Source: Tetmemena sp. SeJ-2015
Taxonomy: Eukaryota > Ciliophora > Spirotrichea > Sporadotrichida > Oxytrichidae
Assembly (NCBI GenBank): GCA_027382625.1
Contig: JAJKFJ010010123.1
Coordinates: 1-14,043, forward strand
DNA length: 14,043 nucleotides
Reading direction: 5' to 3'
How positions within the stretch are numbered: the stretch's first letter is position 1; each line of letters begins with the position of its first letter. Positions 1 through 8,818 of this stretch are shown here, piece after piece. The notes beneath the pieces were generated by a model, which was not told the origin of the DNA, searched no databases, and worked only from the letters and a program-made list of their open reading frames with translations. Made by a program: the position numbers and the translations under genes.

Positions 1-3000
1 CCTCACGATCGCCTGCAAATGGACTCATTCAATGAGCTAGTCAGTCGTGGTTGGATGTTCCATCAGCCCTCTTGCAGGTGGTATATTCTGTCTACCGATG
101 ACACAGCTACCGTAGTTTCTGTTCAAATTTTTAAGATAGCAATACTTTTGTTCCTTAAAGCAGCACCAGCTCAGGAAAGCGTAAGCACAAAACGGTAACA
201 TCTACGAGCTAGACAAAGTATTGGTTCATGTTCGATCCCGAATCCTGGAAGAGAGTGAACCTTCATTTGCTCTCTCAGCAAATGGGTCAAAGTGAAAATG
301 ACCTCTTGCCACCAGTCGATGAACTAATCAGCTCTGAGCAAGCACTTCAATAAATGAACTCGATAAGAAGCAGCAGTGAGTCATCAATTGAAAACGAGGG
401 AGAATCCAAGCGCATTAATAAAAATGAAGAACCTGAGAGCAGAGAATAAAGAGGAGCAGGCAACTCAGTAGATAGCTCTGGAAACGCGCTTGGAATCGGA
501 AGAGGAAGCATAATCAGGAAAAAGTAAAATCAAAGAGGACGCCCTCTGGTCATGAATGAGCTGAATGGATTCAACTCAGGAGGTGACCAAGAACAGACCC
601 TTGCAGCAGGAGGCCTTGTAAATATTAATAACAGCATCAACAGGAACAACAGCAAGGGAGGGGATGGTAGCAAGTAAGCGACGGCCAGCACTCAACCCAT
701 CTCCTATCAATCGCTTGTAATTAATATTCCTTAATATTTATTAAATACAATGATTTAATTAAGTTTTTATTTAGGCACTCTATATTTTTATAAGATGATA
801 TTGCCAAATTATTCTATGTACTTTTATTCAGATTTAATTTTAGTGATTACTAAATTCACACGCAATATAAAAGCAGAATTTATTTTTATTTTTTGAAAAG
901 AATTGCTACTGACTGTTGTAAGCAAAAACTTTAATAACTGACTAAACTTTAATTTCTAAAATAATTCAATTTGCATAATAGTTAAGACGATTGATCAAGC
1001 GGATGGACTAGTTGATTACTGAGCCCATCTTAAATAAGTCGGTTTGAGAATAGTCAGCAATCTCATGATCTCTGCTAGTCATAATAAAATCAACTTACTT
1101 TTCTCTCTTGTCTATTTTGTCATGAGCTTGTAAATTTCTTGTACGACGTATATTCATGTTTAGCATTTGCTTGTTTAGAAGGTTTAAGTAACCTTCGAAT
1201 TGAAAAGAGCAAAATTCTATTCTATATTCTCTGAAGAATCCTCATCATACTCATATTTTCCGCGCTCGGAGAGTTTATTTGTTACTCAAAGCGGAAAATC
1301 TAAGTTTAATAATAGAGTCTATTTATTTAAGAAGGGTAATTGAGATAATATTTTTGAATAGTTTACTGCTTGTCATCTCTCAATCCAGAGTGTGAAGGAC
1401 TTAATTTTATTATAAAATTATCTGCCGAAATCATGTAGGCCACTTCATCATCTCAAATTCAGCAACCCTAACTTTTTTAATAACACTCTTATTGATCAAG
1501 TCAGAATTAATTAGAACCATTTTAAAGTGCAATTATATTTGTGGGATAGCAACCATAGTTGATACAAAAATTAATCTCTACCTCTGATTTATACAACCAG
1601 CAGAGCCCAGGAGGCTTAGCTGCCAGCTCGGGATAAGTTAATCAGAGCCTGAGTATCAAGAAGACCTCGCCACAGCCGACTAACATAAGTTTAAAACAGG
1701 CTGTCATCAACAGCAGTGGAGGAATTAATAATTCCTCTTTAGGCCAGGAGAGGGACACATCTCCCATTAATGTTCATTCTTCAGTCGTGGTTATTTCTAA
1801 GAAATAGTTCACTGGGGTGGGGATGAACAATGTCATAAGCAAGAAGAAGAGAGGAAGCATTTTTAATGCGGGGAGTAGTGGAGGAACTGGGGACGATTCA
1901 GGAGACTATCAGGAGTTTCAAGAGAGGTTTAAGGGGAAGACCACTCTTATGAATAAGGATGGACATCTAGGCGTTGTTCAAAGCACTACCAAACCTATCC
2001 CTAAAGACACTGCGAATGTCACTCCTATCTAGAAGTCAGTAAAATTAGACATTTTTTTATTTTAAAGCGAAACGAATACTTGAACCACTCGATCAGCTAA
2101 TAAGACATGACATTTACAAATGCAAGCTCAGGTGGCAAGTTAGCTAATCCAGCCATGCCTGAATTCATTACCATGGCTGCTAATTCTAAGAACTCGGCTG
2201 ATAAAACTCTCAAACCTCTCGATAGTTCAATGCAAAGTAAGTTAGTTTCATCTCATACTCAAATAGTATCAAAGTTATTTATGCTTCTAGTATTCGATAT
2301 CAATGTATTTACCAGATTATTTAGAGAGGCACAAGAGAAATCCACAAAGCACGATACCGACAAGTTCAACTTTAGGGTCGATGATTGACCTTTAGTAAGC
2401 TAGCATGGACAAAAATTAAAGTCCCCTAAGGAGAGTAGGAAGTACCATTACCTCAACTTCTATGAGTCAAAACCATCCTGGTCATTTAATTTGCAGAATT
2501 TATTTTATTGTGTCAAAGTAATTTGAACAGCTCAATCGTTGGATTGCCTGATATAAACACTGGGCTGATAAATTTGAACTAGTACCAGGGCAACTAGTAT
2601 GTGCAAAGTGGTCATGGAAATAGATTCGATCAGGTCAGAAGCAGTGTGCAAGTTGTCAATAGAGACTTTAGTAAGACTATATCCTTTAAATCTTATAATG
2701 ATTGTAGATATGCCGCCTCCAGGCTAAGGAATGTTCTATCAAAGGGCTACCTCTAATCAAATGTATCTAAGTGGTTCGCCTCTACTCATACCAATTAATC
2801 TACCTAATAACTCTCAAATTTAGTATGCACTATATATTTTAAATTATGTTATTTACAATTTATATATATCATACTTAAAAAAGCTTTAATTATGTGACGA
2901 ATGATAAACGCTTAAAAAGATACTTTGATTTAGTTTACTATTTTGAGAACTTATTCAAATAAAAAATTATAACCTCATTTTATGATTAGATATAAAATTA

Positions 3001-4003
3001 ATGAACATTAATTTTATATAACTAGAATAATGTAGCAGTTTCATCATTTTACTCACACTAGCCAATAGTAAACACTTCTGGCTATTCCAACCTAGGCCAG
3101 GTCAATAATAATCCAGCTGGAAATATAATAATATAAAATCATTTGAATAGCAGCGGAGGATTGACTCCTCTCTAGGTCTACCCAATCTAGTAAATGGTCG
3201 GAGTTGGAGGTAGCTTCAGTATCAACCCTCAAGGCATGCAAACTGGTCAGGCACTCCATTAAAACTCCTTTGACTTGGGTTTCGGGTCTTTTACTTCTAA
3301 CTTTAGTAGAGCGCCGCACCAAATCTAATCCTAGCCACTGTAACAATCTTATTACCAGGACTCATTTGCTCATCCTAGTAATCAAGGTAGCCAGCACCCA
3401 TCTTCTTAGGGAGGGAGCATATACTCTCGCTCTTCCTTCCGCTCAATCTAGCCCCACCACAACCACAACAACAGCAATGGAAACTAGATCCACTCAAGAG
3501 GTAGCAACGGGGCACCTCTCTTGCAATAAACTAACTACATGCAGACTATAAGTTAAGGTGTGTCCAAGTACCAAGATTTCGTTAACCAAGTTAACAAGTA
3601 GAAACTAGATGCAATCAACAAGCAGAATAGATCATCTCCACTCAGACACTAATCCATCAGCTCTGATTTCCAGCCTCAACACAATAATTAGAATGGGTAG
3701 TAGTAGTCGGTCACTCAGTAATAGCAAGCCTATTCTTATATATCTCCAATTAAGAATCAAAAATTGATAAGGCAACATATCAACCTTTCAAATACTAACT
3801 AAACTATAATCTAAGTTTAGAAGATATTCAATTTATAGTGGTATAATTATCAGGATAATCCTCCCGCTAATGTATACGAAAATTCTCCACAAATTAGCCA
3901 GCCTTAAGGCAGCATCAATAAGGGAAGAAGAAATGTAAAGATGGCCAGAAGCATCGAGGTCACTTCACTCAAAAGAGGAACACCTCTACAGATACCTAGT
4001 TGA
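1..4003 (+). CDS. Gene A: NOT2/3/5-domain protein (CCR4-NOT subunit), germline copy broken by 8 IESs, 5' partial
   Basis: Frame 1 is open from the first base and, after removal of eight IESs, gives 873 residues before TGA at 4001-4003; TAA/TAG are Gln throughout. Residues 3-27 show D-x-LQ, EL, R-x-W, a His and a Trp spaced as in the C-terminal NOT box of CNOT2-type proteins. After a Q/S/K insert, residues 66-76 give FMFDPESWKRV, matching the FD-x-x-x-W-K-x-V block of that domain. Family members scaffold the CCR4-NOT deadenylase and transcription-regulating complex. The first IES lies between these two blocks. What follows is a tail of about 790 residues rich in Gln, Asn, Ser and Gly, with no further domain I recognise; in most eukaryotes the NOT box is close to the C-terminus, so this tail is unusual. 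The 5' end lies outside the window. The domain call rests on motif spacing recalled from the family, not on a search. Confidence 0.75.
120..148. other. IES A1, 29 bp, pointer TGTTC
   Basis: TGTTC occurs at 120-124 and 149-153. The frame before is phase 1 and the frame after (through FMFDPESW) is phase 0. Removing 29 bases joins them as VVSVPQSSTSSG. The insert is AT-rich and splits the NOT domain. Confidence 0.8.
699..1573. other. IES A2, 875 bp, pointer ATCTC
   Basis: ATCTC occurs at 699-703 and 1574-1578. Excision joins TQP to ISTSDLYNQQSPGG in one frame, and 875 has the required remainder of 2 modulo 3. The interior is AT-rich, has many TGA codons in every frame and shows no coding island or transposase motif I can recognise. 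It holds a hairpin at 1255-1299. It is far larger than all other IESs here, which makes it the best candidate for a decayed mobile element. Confidence 0.7.
1255..1299. repeat. Inverted repeat inside IES A2
   Basis: ATTTTCCGC at 1255-1263 is the exact reverse complement of GCGGAAAAT at 1291-1299, a 9-bp stem around a 27-base loop. It is the most GC-containing spot in an AT-rich eliminated segment. No function can be assigned. Confidence 0.6.
2047..2102. other. IES A3, 56 bp, pointer AGACAT
   Basis: AGACAT occurs at 2047-2052 and 2103-2108. Excision joins QKSVKL-DMTFTNASSGG in frame. Without it the upstream frame meets TGA within the insert. The apparent ATG at 2107 is internal to the gene, not a start codon. 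Confidence 0.85.
2233..2269. other. IES A4, 37 bp, pointer CAAAGT
   Basis: CAAAGT occurs at 2233-2238 and 2270-2275. Removing 37 bases shifts from phase 1 to phase 2 and yields SMQSYLCFQYSISMYL, running on to LGSMIDLQQASMDKN. The unexcised frame ends at a TGA near 2386. Confidence 0.8.
2481..2511. other. IES A5, 31 bp, pointer GTCA
   Basis: GTCA occurs at 2481-2484 and 2512-2515. Excision gives NHPGQSNLNSSIVGLP in frame. A longer nearby repeat, TAATTTG (2487 and 2519, 32 bp apart), would leave an in-frame TGA and is rejected. Confidence 0.75.
2678..2708. other. IES A6, 31 bp, pointer TAT (boundary uncertain)
   Basis: The frame changes from phase 0 (RDFSKT) to phase 1 (MPPPGQGMFYQRATSN) here. 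TAT at 2678 and 2709 gives a 31-bp IES. A 16-bp alternative uses TATA at 2678 and 2694. Both restore the frame. Confidence 0.55.
2806..3025. other. IES A7, about 220 bp, pointer AATAA (alternatives exist)
   Basis: Between LIPINLPNN (phase 1) and HQPIVNTSGYSNLG (phase 2) lies very AT-rich DNA with TGAs in the reading frames. AATAA at 2806 and 3026 is the longest pair with the correct spacing. GCA (2827/3035) and ACTC (2810/3051) also restore the frame, so each edge may move by about 25 bases. Confidence 0.6.
3755..3856. other. IES A8, 102 bp, pointer AATC
   Basis: AATC occurs at 3755-3758 and 3857-3860, in the same codon phase. The insert is 102 bp (a multiple of three) and has no TGA, so the ORF reads through it. 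Its AT-richness and the clean join SPIKNPPANVYENSP argue that it is an IES and not coding. Confidence 0.65.
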
Positions 4004-4154
4004 ACTGATTTAAATTAAACCAAATCATCAAATTAAAACACAGTTTATCAAAATTTTACAATTTCGATTCAGATGAAATTACATTTCAATAAGAATGCTG
4101 TATATCTCAAATAATTCTCTATTGATAATTGATAATTGATAATTGATAGTTATC
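4004..4154. other. Intergenic space between convergent genes A and B
   Basis: This 151-base AT-rich gap separates the TGA of gene A from the TGA of gene B on the opposite strand. It presumably holds both 3' untranslated ends. Apart from the 7-bp tandem repeat I see no recognisable signal. Confidence 0.6.
4121..4148. repeat. Tandem repeat, 4 x ATTGATA
   Basis: Four perfect head-to-tail copies of the 7-mer ATTGATA, directly followed by GTTATC. It lies between two convergent gene ends, next to the stop of gene B. Confidence 0.9.
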
Positions 4155-7134
4155 TCAATACTTTGCAAAATATTAGTCGTATTGGGAGGTTTAGGCCCAT
4201 CCTTTGGAATATCCTGTTTCTTCTAAAAGCCTGTTGTTCTTAAAATTATTTTATACTTTTAGATTCCCAAGGTTGGCACTCTTCTCATTAGTAGTTTATA
4301 CGATTATCTTTTTAAAATTCTTTTGTTAAATTGAGTTTTTCCTATTTTAAACTCTTTCCTTTGTGACTTAATCTTCATATTAATTATGTTTTGTATTAGA
4401 ATTTTCAGTAGAAGTAATTTTATCTCTCAACTTACTACTCTAGTCTTGCTGATTTTTGAGAATGGGTTTCAGATTTTCAATTAGTGAATAAGGATGCGGT
4501 TCGTATAGAAGACTTGACCTTTTCCTTTTTGAGTTTTATTGATTCTCAGTATTTTATTGCTTTGGGTTTGCTTCATCCGTAAGATTCACCTTTAGATCTA
4601 ATAGTAAGAGATTTGCAGTCTTATCTTAGTTTAAAAGCCAAAAATATGAGAATATGATTATCTTAAGTATCTTATTGCTATTGATTTTCATACTTATTTT
4701 AAAGTGAATCTATTCCTTTGGGGTTAGAATTTCTTAAGAACAAGTTTTGCTAATCCTAGACCTAATATTCATAGTTGATTTAGGGTTTAAAAGTTCTTTT
4801 TCGTTAGGTTGCTTAAAATTCTGGCTTTTTAAAGAGATACTTGAAATTGGAGTTACTACTCAGTACAGTTGAAGATTCGAGTGATCTCTTTATTGCTGAG
4901 GAACTTCTGTTATCTATCACGAGGTCATCCTTATTAGCAACCCTTCCTTTATTATAAATGAAATAGTTTGAGCATCAAACGTTACATTTATTTACAAAAG
5001 GATCTCTAGCCAAGGTGAGGTCTAGAGATTTATTTGCTCTCCTTTGTGATTTATCGAGATCATTTTCTTTTTATCCATTAAGTTTATCCTTTTAATTCAC
5101 TCGCACAGAGTCAATAACGTTTAGAGTATGTGAAAATTAACTTATACTGTACTAAGAACTAGTATTTGAAGAAGAGTCCTAGTCAAGCTTGAGATCAAAA
5201 TTTTATAGCTTACTAGGTCAATTTTAAAGATAGAAATATGAAATTTAAATCTAAAAGTCTGTTCTAAATTGGTTTGTTCTCATATGGATAGTATTCCTCT
5301 TCTTTTGATCTGTATTTTCCAGGATTCTATCTTTATCATCAAAATAAAAATCAATGTCTAAATTATTCACCATTATTCTATTAAGTCAAATCTATAAAGG
5401 TAATTATCACTAACAATAATATGAGCTTTTTTGATTTGAAGCGCCATTTAATTCATCATTTCGAGTTCTTCTCTTATCATATTTATTGATTATGATATCT
5501 TGACTTAAATCAAACTTCAATCTCTCATTTTAAAACTAATTTAGTTCCTCATTTCCCTTCTTTGTCTTTTTATCAGATTGATCGTAATGAGTATTAGGTA
5601 TGTGATTTTATTTTTCTTAATCTTTATCATGAAGAATCAGTTTTGGGAGTTTCAACTTTGCCCTTGCAGTAGTATTTTCCTCTAAAAGCTGCTTGACCTT
5701 TTAATTCTTAATTTTACTTCTCATCATATTCTAAGCGATTATCTAATTCCATTTATGGTTGGTGATGTTCTAGCCTCGGCTGCCACTCATAGTAGCTATA
5801 CTTCCAATTGAGTTAGCTGTCTATCTTTGATTGATGCGTTAATTCAGGCTTACTGCTGCTTATTGATAGGCATTGTAATCAGCATCACCTAAGCGTTAAG
5901 TTTCATTGAGGTGCTTCATTATCACACTTGAAGAAGAATTTTAGTTCTACTAAAAGTTGGCAACTAAGGGAAGGGGGTAATTGTGAATATTTTAACTGAA
6001 CTTTCTCATTGAGAACATAGTAGCCTTCAGTTATTCTTCGTTTATCAAAGATTTAAGTTGATTACGCAAGCTCATTGACTCTTCCAACTCTGAAATCAAA
6101 GAGTTTAATTTCTTTTTCTAGACAAAATGAGCCTAATTCAAAGGATTTTATTATCTATTGATAGCCATAACATTTTACTATTTTTGGCTCTTATTTGCCA
6201 AAATTATGGATCCTTTTGGGGAGCTGATTACTAGAGGTCTTTATTCTGGCTGAGTTAAAATTATCTCTCCTGAGGCTATGGACACACTCTAAGCCTTTCT
6301 GTGAGCCATCAGTAAAGTTCCTTGCCTTAAGGCTGCTTAATTATCGATTGCTGCCTAAGAATTATGGCGCTAATGTTAGTTTAAATATATTAAGATGGCC
6401 ATTTAAATAAAGTACTGTTAGTTTTTGCTTTAAGAGGAAGCGTCGAGTGGCTAAGTTTAAATAATTGTCTGAATGTAGGGAATAAAATCGCCACTAGCAT
6501 TAAAGTAATAGGGTTTTATACTTTCGTAACGCCTTACTTAATTGCTAGATTATTAAAACCCATACGTATTCTATCTGGTATCCTCATTTAAAAAAGTTTC
6601 AATCGGATTAATAGCTGATTAAAGAGATTCTCATCAACTCACTTCAGACTTTAAAATAAGATTGTAATAAATATTCTTGTTTATTTGAATTAATGTATCA
6701 GACTATTTCTAGTTTCCTAATACTTTAGATTTTTCAGTTTCTATATTGGCATATTCATCATCTGCATCCTTATAAGTGCTATTATAAATTCTCTAATTTT
6801 ATTTTTCGAGAGCTATGCTACGATAAGCAGTTGCTTTAGACTTATTTTCATTGATTTTTAAATTCTGGCTTTTTTCTCTTAGCGTGAAGTTTCAACTGAT
6901 TTGATATTCTTTTGCGATAATTATCCCCTTTCTAATTTAGCTCTTTTGATCTTTAGTTTCTTTGTGTGTTAATCTTGCTTTTAAATATGTTTCCTCCCTC
7001 CCTGTTGAATATTAGCTATTCTATTTATGAGCTAGTAGCTCGTTTTTAAGATTTCAAGTTTTCTTTTGCAAAGCTGGAACAGGACTGAATGACTGGATAG
7101 GCTGTTGTCTGTTTTAGAAGTTTTACTAATCCAT
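4155..7134 (-). CDS. Gene B: long Q/N/K-rich protein of unknown function, germline copy with about 8 IESs
   Basis: Read on the minus strand with TAA/TAG as Gln. The start ATG at 7132-7134 opens a typical ciliate N-terminus, MDQQNFQNRQQPIQSFSP, and is preceded by AT-rich DNA. TGA at 4155-4157 closes the frame after SQYDQYFAKY. After IES removal the protein is about 846 residues (one of several equivalent junction choices). It is rich in Gln, Asn, Ser and Lys. A probable short helical or coiled segment, from LNSLISELEESMSLRNQL to INEEQLKAT, lies near residues 265-295. I see no signal peptide, membrane segment or catalytic motif and do not recognise the family. The first 100 or so codons have three equally valid frame solutions because two junctions are ambiguous; the middle and 3' parts are firm. 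It is convergent with gene A and divergent from gene C. Confidence 0.75.
4621..4657. other. IES B8, 37 bp, pointer TTATCTTA
   Basis: TTATCTTA occurs at 4621-4628 and 4658-4665. The frame upstream (NKYENQQQQDTQ) and downstream (ANLLLLDLKVNLTDEA) differ by one, and 37 bases corrects it exactly. A third partial copy (TATCTTA at 4668) lies beside the right pointer. Confidence 0.85.
4948..4986. other. IES B7, 39 bp, pointer TTTATT
   Basis: TTTATT occurs at 4948-4953 and 4987-4992 in the same codon phase. The insert holds a minus-strand TGA. Excision joins LARDPFVNKGRVANKDDL. Confidence 0.8.
5181..5255. other. IES B6, about 75 bp, pointer AGTC (alternatives exist)
   Basis: A TGA at 5218-5220 (minus) breaks an otherwise open frame. 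AGTC at 5181-5184 and 5256-5259 gives 75 bp and the join FRTDQDSSSN. AAA (57 bp) or the 7-mer AATTTTA (21 bp) would also restore the frame. Confidence 0.5.
5343..5414. other. IES B5, 72 bp, pointer AATAA
   Basis: AATAA occurs at 5343-5347 and 5415-5419 in the same codon phase. The insert carries two minus-strand TGAs. Excision joins SNQKSSYYFDDKDRILEN. A competing pair, TCATCA 117 bp apart, would remove plausible coding sequence. Confidence 0.7.
6374..6415. other. IES B4, 42 bp, pointer TGTTAGTTT
   Basis: The 9-base repeat TGTTAGTTT occurs at 6374-6382 and 6416-6424, the longest pointer in the window. The insert is AT-rich, 42 bp, has no TGA and keeps frame. Excision joins SSQSKN-QHQRHNSQAA. 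A translation without excision would read through it. Confidence 0.7.
6601..6690. other. IES B3, roughly 54-87 bp, boundary uncertain
   Basis: Two adjacent TGA codons (minus strand, 6631-6636) interrupt a frame that is otherwise open on both sides, so an insert with length a multiple of three must go. GATT at 6606 and 6660 gives 54 bp. AAT at 6601 and 6688 gives 87 bp and the smoother join SDTL-IETFLNEDTRQ. Confidence 0.5.
6841..6902. other. IES B2, boundary depends on B1
   Basis: Coding resumes as KATAYRSIALEKQNQ. Matching solutions are: TGATTT at 6852 and 6897 (45 bp) for the 42-bp B1; CTTA at 6841 and 6878 (37 bp) for the 35-bp B1; GCTTT at 6833 and 6868 (35 bp) for the 58-bp B1. Each restores the frame. 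Confidence 0.5.
7014..7075. other. IES B1, pointer AGCT (three possible inner copies)
   Basis: After the opening MDQQNF... frame, TGA occurs near 7054. AGCT at 7072-7075 can pair with AGCT at 7037, 7030 or 7014, giving 35, 42 or 58 bp and entering frame 2, 1 or 0. All three frames are then open to the next junction, so the edge cannot be fixed from sequence alone. Confidence 0.5.
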
Positions 7135-7520
7135 ATTTTATTGCAATTAAAATCATCGCACCAATTCAGCCATAATTTAGGATGCAGATATTTAAAAATA
7201 AGAGTAAAAATGTTCGTTGGAGAGGAGAGGGTTAGAAAATTAATATTTGAAAGTTAAATATAAATAGTCATCTTAGCATTTCTCATAAGTAGAACTTTGG
7301 CCTTCTAAAATTTAAAACCCTTTTCAAGATCTTGAGGGAAAATCTGCGTTTTTCTTTTTAAAAGTGATTAAAAAATTAAAATTTAATAACTCCTCAAACA
7401 AGAATGACAATCATATTTACTTTGGTATGTAATTTTATATGAAAAAGTTTTCTCTTATTGAGTTAGATACAATAATTCAAATATAATGTTGCCCAAAAAT
7501 AAACTTTTCTTTCCCTATTT
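7135..7520. promoter_or_regulatory. Divergent intergenic region between genes B and C
   Basis: This 386-base AT-rich stretch lies between the start of gene B (minus) and the likely start of gene C (plus), so it should hold both promoters. I find no coding frame, RNA gene or clear promoter motif. The regulatory role is inferred from position only. Confidence 0.45.
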
Positions 7521-8818
7521 ATGATGATATTTGTTTGAAAGTTAAATTTCTAAAATAAAAAGAGAGGCATACTCACTCTAAACCGACTCTTTCAAATATC
7601 AAACCATTTCAAAATTCAAAAATATATTGAGACTCAACGAAAGTAAGTAATTTTTCTAGTCTGACTCCCTCTAAATAATTATCGCAATCTAATTCTCAAG
7701 CTATAGAGGATTTGAAATGTCAACTATTAATTAGCACTACTTCTTTTATGAATGATTATTATTACGTTTATATCTACTCTGAATAGTAATCAGTTGTTAA
7801 GGAAAATCAAAATTTGGCAAACTTTCCATCAAATTACATTATTCAAAATCACAATGAGCTTATTATATTGTTTTGAGAAGCAAGGAGCCCCTCTGCTTTA
7901 ATTAAAGAGACCCCAGACAACCTCAGCAATCGCCTAATTCTCCCACCTGAATAGAGATCCCAGTTAGTTATCTCATTAGAGCAGTAATCCATAAATAAAC
8001 CAAACATTCAACGCGGCAGAAGCATAGAACACAAAAGCAGGCATAGGGGCAGCACAGGGAATCAATCTTATGAATTAATCACTACTAGATTCAAGCAAGA
8101 ACATAGCCACGCCTCAATTAAACTAAGACAGTCAAATTTATTAGCAAACTTAGAGGTAAAACAGAACCACCAAGCATTAGCGAGAGTAAAAAAAGGAATT
8201 TAAATTTTTATAGAAGAGTAATCTGGAAATGAGGAAGTTTTCAGGGAAATTTAGAATCAAATTCCTTCCAATAATCATGAATTTTATGGAAATAAGAGTA
8301 AACTTATTTAACTATGAGGGTTTGAGAGTTGGGGGCAGCAGAGAAAACTCTTAAATGGTATAAGGGCATTAAACTCTCAGTAGTTGATAGTAGAGATAGA
8401 TATAAACAGCTGCAAGACAGGCTCAAAATATAATTTAAAATCTATTTAATCAAATAATTAGCTATAAACTTAAGGATTACATTAGAAATAGTCCAATTAA
8501 TTTTTCAAAATAAATAATTTACTAACAAATAAAACCCAAAGAACCTACCAATTTTTAATTTATTGTGAGAGAAAACTCAACAACCTGCTTTTAATAAAGA
8601 GACAAGCTTAAATTTTATTAATTTAAATCATGATTTTATAATAAATAAATTGCAAAATAATATGTAAATTCTAGCCTTCTCTTATAAATTTAAGCAAAGA
8701 TTAATTTTAATTAATTTGTCAACCATAATTTACAAAATAATTCAACATATTAGCACTCGTAAAAAGAGTCTAATTTGGAAACTGTCACAATTCAAAAAGC
8801 TTTTAAACGTGTATTTGA
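7521..8818 (+). CDS. Gene C: basic, Q/S/N-rich protein of unknown function, germline copy with about 5 IESs
   Basis: The firm coding core runs from about 7560 to 8420 in one phase (TAA/TAG as Gln). It includes SLTPSKQLSQSNSQAIEDL, LIKETPDNLSNRLILPP, SYELITTRFKQEHSHASIKL and SNLLANLEVKQNHQALARV. The downstream part after the last clear IES reads RKLLNGIRALNSQQLIVE. Four to five small IESs keep or restore this frame. The start is tentative: ATG at 7521 or 7524 joins the core if a 17-bp IES (ATTT pointers) is removed. The 3' end is also tentative: the frame stays open to TGA at 8816-8818, but beyond about 8430 composition becomes AT-rich and unconvincing, so the true stop may be earlier or behind another IES. 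With these choices the protein is 369 residues. I do not recognise the family; no membrane or catalytic signature is visible. Confidence 0.6.
7529..7545. other. Possible IES C1, 17 bp, pointer ATTT
   Basis: ATTT occurs at 7529-7532 and 7546-7549. Removing 17 bases joins MMIFLKQKERHTHSKP to the gene C frame, giving it a start codon that is otherwise missing. The insert is very short, so this is tentative. Confidence 0.3.
7592..7633. other. IES C2, 42 bp, pointer TCAA
   Basis: TCAA occurs at 7592-7595 and 7634-7637 in the same phase. The insert contains the in-frame TGA at 7628. Excision joins SKPTLSTKVSNFSSL. A shorter 18-bp option starts at TCAA 7616. Confidence 0.6.
7742..7777. other. Possible IES C3, 36 bp, pointer TCT
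   Basis: TCT occurs at 7742 and 7778 in phase. The 36-bp segment is extremely AT-rich, has no TGA and would encode an out-of-character Tyr run. Excision gives LLISTTSEQQSVVKEN. It rests on composition only. Confidence 0.4.
7817..7879. other. IES C4, 63 bp, pointer GCAA
   Basis: GCAA occurs at 7817-7820 and 7880-7883 in the same phase. The insert contains the in-frame TGA at 7874. Excision joins VKENQNLARSPSALIKE. Confidence 0.75.
8295..8324. other. IES C5, 30 bp, pointer AGAGT
   Basis: AGAGT occurs at 8295-8299 and 8325-8329 in the same phase. The insert holds the TGA at 8315. Excision joins FYGNKSWGQQRKLLNG. Confidence 0.8.

Noticed and set aside
1817..2388. Two small separate proteins (1817-2032 and 2107-2388)
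   Set aside because: They are fragments of gene A, cut by Gln-coding TAG and by IESs A3 and A4; neither ATG is a start.
3092..3551. Overlapping standard-code frames on both strands (minus 3346-3092 and plus 3204-3551)
   Set aside because: The true frame is plus-strand phase 2 with TAA/TAG as Gln, continuous from about 3026 to the TGA at 4001; these are shadows.
4155..7134. Transposon genes in the T-rich block
   Set aside because: Read on the minus strand it is a normal Q/N-rich gene with IESs; no transposase, zinc finger or terminal repeat was seen.
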